In this document: positions 6,166 to 6,716 of the stretch, one piece after another
Layout of the letters: the number at the start of each line of letters is the position of its first letter
Numbering within the stretch: the stretch's first letter is position 1
NCBI GenBank assembly: GCA_937874965.1
Contig: CALNCD010000162.1
Span: 1 to 6,716 of the forward strand
Direction: 5' to 3'
Origin: an uncultured Erysipelotrichaceae bacterium
GTDB taxonomy: Bacteria > Bacillota_I > Bacilli_A > Erysipelotrichales > Erysipelotrichaceae
DNA length: 6,716 nucleotides
Made by a program: the position numbers and the translations under genes
The notes under the pieces: model-generated
Seen by the model: only the letters and a program-made list of their open reading frames with translations
Told to the model about the DNA's origin: nothing
Databases searched by the model: none

Positions 6166-6716
6166 AATTGCCTCCGTTGTTTCATAAGAATAAGAATAAA
6201 GACGATTGAGCCAAGAATTCCCAGAATTAATGAGACCGGAATTTCAAAAGGCATGATAATCACTCGCGATAGAATATCGCATAAGGTGATGGTACCCATT
6301 CCCAGCAAGCAGACCCAGGGCAGGTTAGTGCGCAAATCATCGCCCCGGTACATCGAAACCAGATTGGGGACTATCAAGCCGAGAAACGGCAGATTACCGA
6401 TCACGGCGGCAACCACACCGACGGCAATTGAAACAAGGGCAGTGCCGATTAAGACAATGCGATTATAGTTCATTCCTAAACTGGTCACAGTATCCTCACC
6501 TAAACCGGCCAAGGTCAAACGATCGGCATAGATAAAGATGATTGCACTCACGATAACAATGATCCACAAATATTCATAGCGGCCAATCTGGACCCAGGAA
6601 AACGAACCGACAAACCAGGATTCAATGCTTTGGGAACGCTGGAAGACCAAACCAAGAAATGTAGAAACTGCCGAGACGACAGCGCCTAGCATCATGCCGA
6701 TGATGGGTACGATTAT
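6162..6716 (-). CDS. yclN: Iron-siderophore ABC transporter permease (YclN/FatD-like), 5' end missing
   Basis: C-terminal 184 codons of a FecCD-family permease; the frame stays open to the right edge (IIVPIIG precedes the first internal Met), so the true start lies outside. The family usually has about 310-340 residues, so nearly half is missing. Markers are FVGSFSWVQIGRYEYLW, the cytoplasmic coupling loop LAGLGEDTVTSLGMNYNR, and GNLPFLGLIVPNLV, a typical FecCD segment and a close match to remembered YclN. It is the first visible gene of the importer, with the second permease starting inside its stop codon. Any promoter, Fur-type site or substrate-binding lipoprotein gene must lie further right and cannot be assessed. 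Confidence 0.88.
   Translation of the reverse strand: MIVPIIGMMLGAVVSAVSTFLGLVFQRSQSIESWFVGSFSWVQIGRYEYLWIIVIVSAIIFIYADRLTLAGLGEDTVTSLGMNYNRIVLIGTALVSIAVGVVAAVIGNLPFLGLIVPNLVSMYRGDDLRTNLPWVCLLGMGTITLCDILSRVIIMPFEIPVSLILGILGSIVFILILMKQRRQL

Noticed and set aside
5573..6468. Plus-strand open frames opposite the two permeases
   Set aside because: They lie entirely antisense to conserved FecCD-type permeases, and their basic, Thr/Arg-rich composition is typical of reverse-strand readings.
1..6716. CRISPR array, tRNA, rRNA, insertion sequence or phage attachment site
   Set aside because: No regularly spaced repeats, cloverleaf, transposase frame or terminal inverted repeats were seen in a reading of both strands.

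Overview
This 6.7-kb window looks like chromosomal DNA from a low-to-mid GC Firmicute (Bacillota). The evidence is a purine-rich GGAGG ribosome site in front of several genes, short intergenic gaps, sigma-A-like promoters, an Agr-type peptide quorum-sensing set, and an ABC transporter closely resembling Bacillus YclNOP. An Erysipelotrichia- or Clostridia-like host fits, but the sequence does not fix the genus. Every gene I support is read leftward, on the minus strand.

In order of transcription (right to left): (1) 6716-4388, an iron-siderophore ABC importer: the 3' part of one permease, a second permease and the ATPase, with 4-base ATGA overlaps at both junctions. No substrate-binding protein is visible; it may lie beyond the right edge. 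(2) 4288-3431, a standalone GNAT-like acetyltransferase with its own promoter and terminator. (3) 3334-1368, a LytTR response regulator and a GHKL histidine kinase of the AgrA/AgrC type, overlapping by ATGA behind a good sigma-A promoter. (4) 1366-541, a second quorum-sensing unit: a pair of direct repeats resembling a LytTR binding site, a promoter, a 43-codon agrD autoinducer gene that is easy to miss, and agrB, whose start codon overlaps the agrD stop. (5) 540-286, a gap with a terminator nested inside a longer inverted repeat. (6) 285-1, the N-terminal part of a KDPG/KHG aldolase (Eda).

The main result is a complete four-gene agr circuit in the order A-C then D-B, unlike the staphylococcal agrBDCA order. 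AgrB would process the AgrD propeptide into a cyclic thiolactone with the likely ring CYIIF. The kinase would sense the exported peptide and phosphorylate the regulator. The regulator could then bind the direct repeats just upstream of agrDB and close a positive loop. The sensing genes have a separate, apparently constitutive promoter. The genes this circuit controls beyond agrDB cannot be read from the window.
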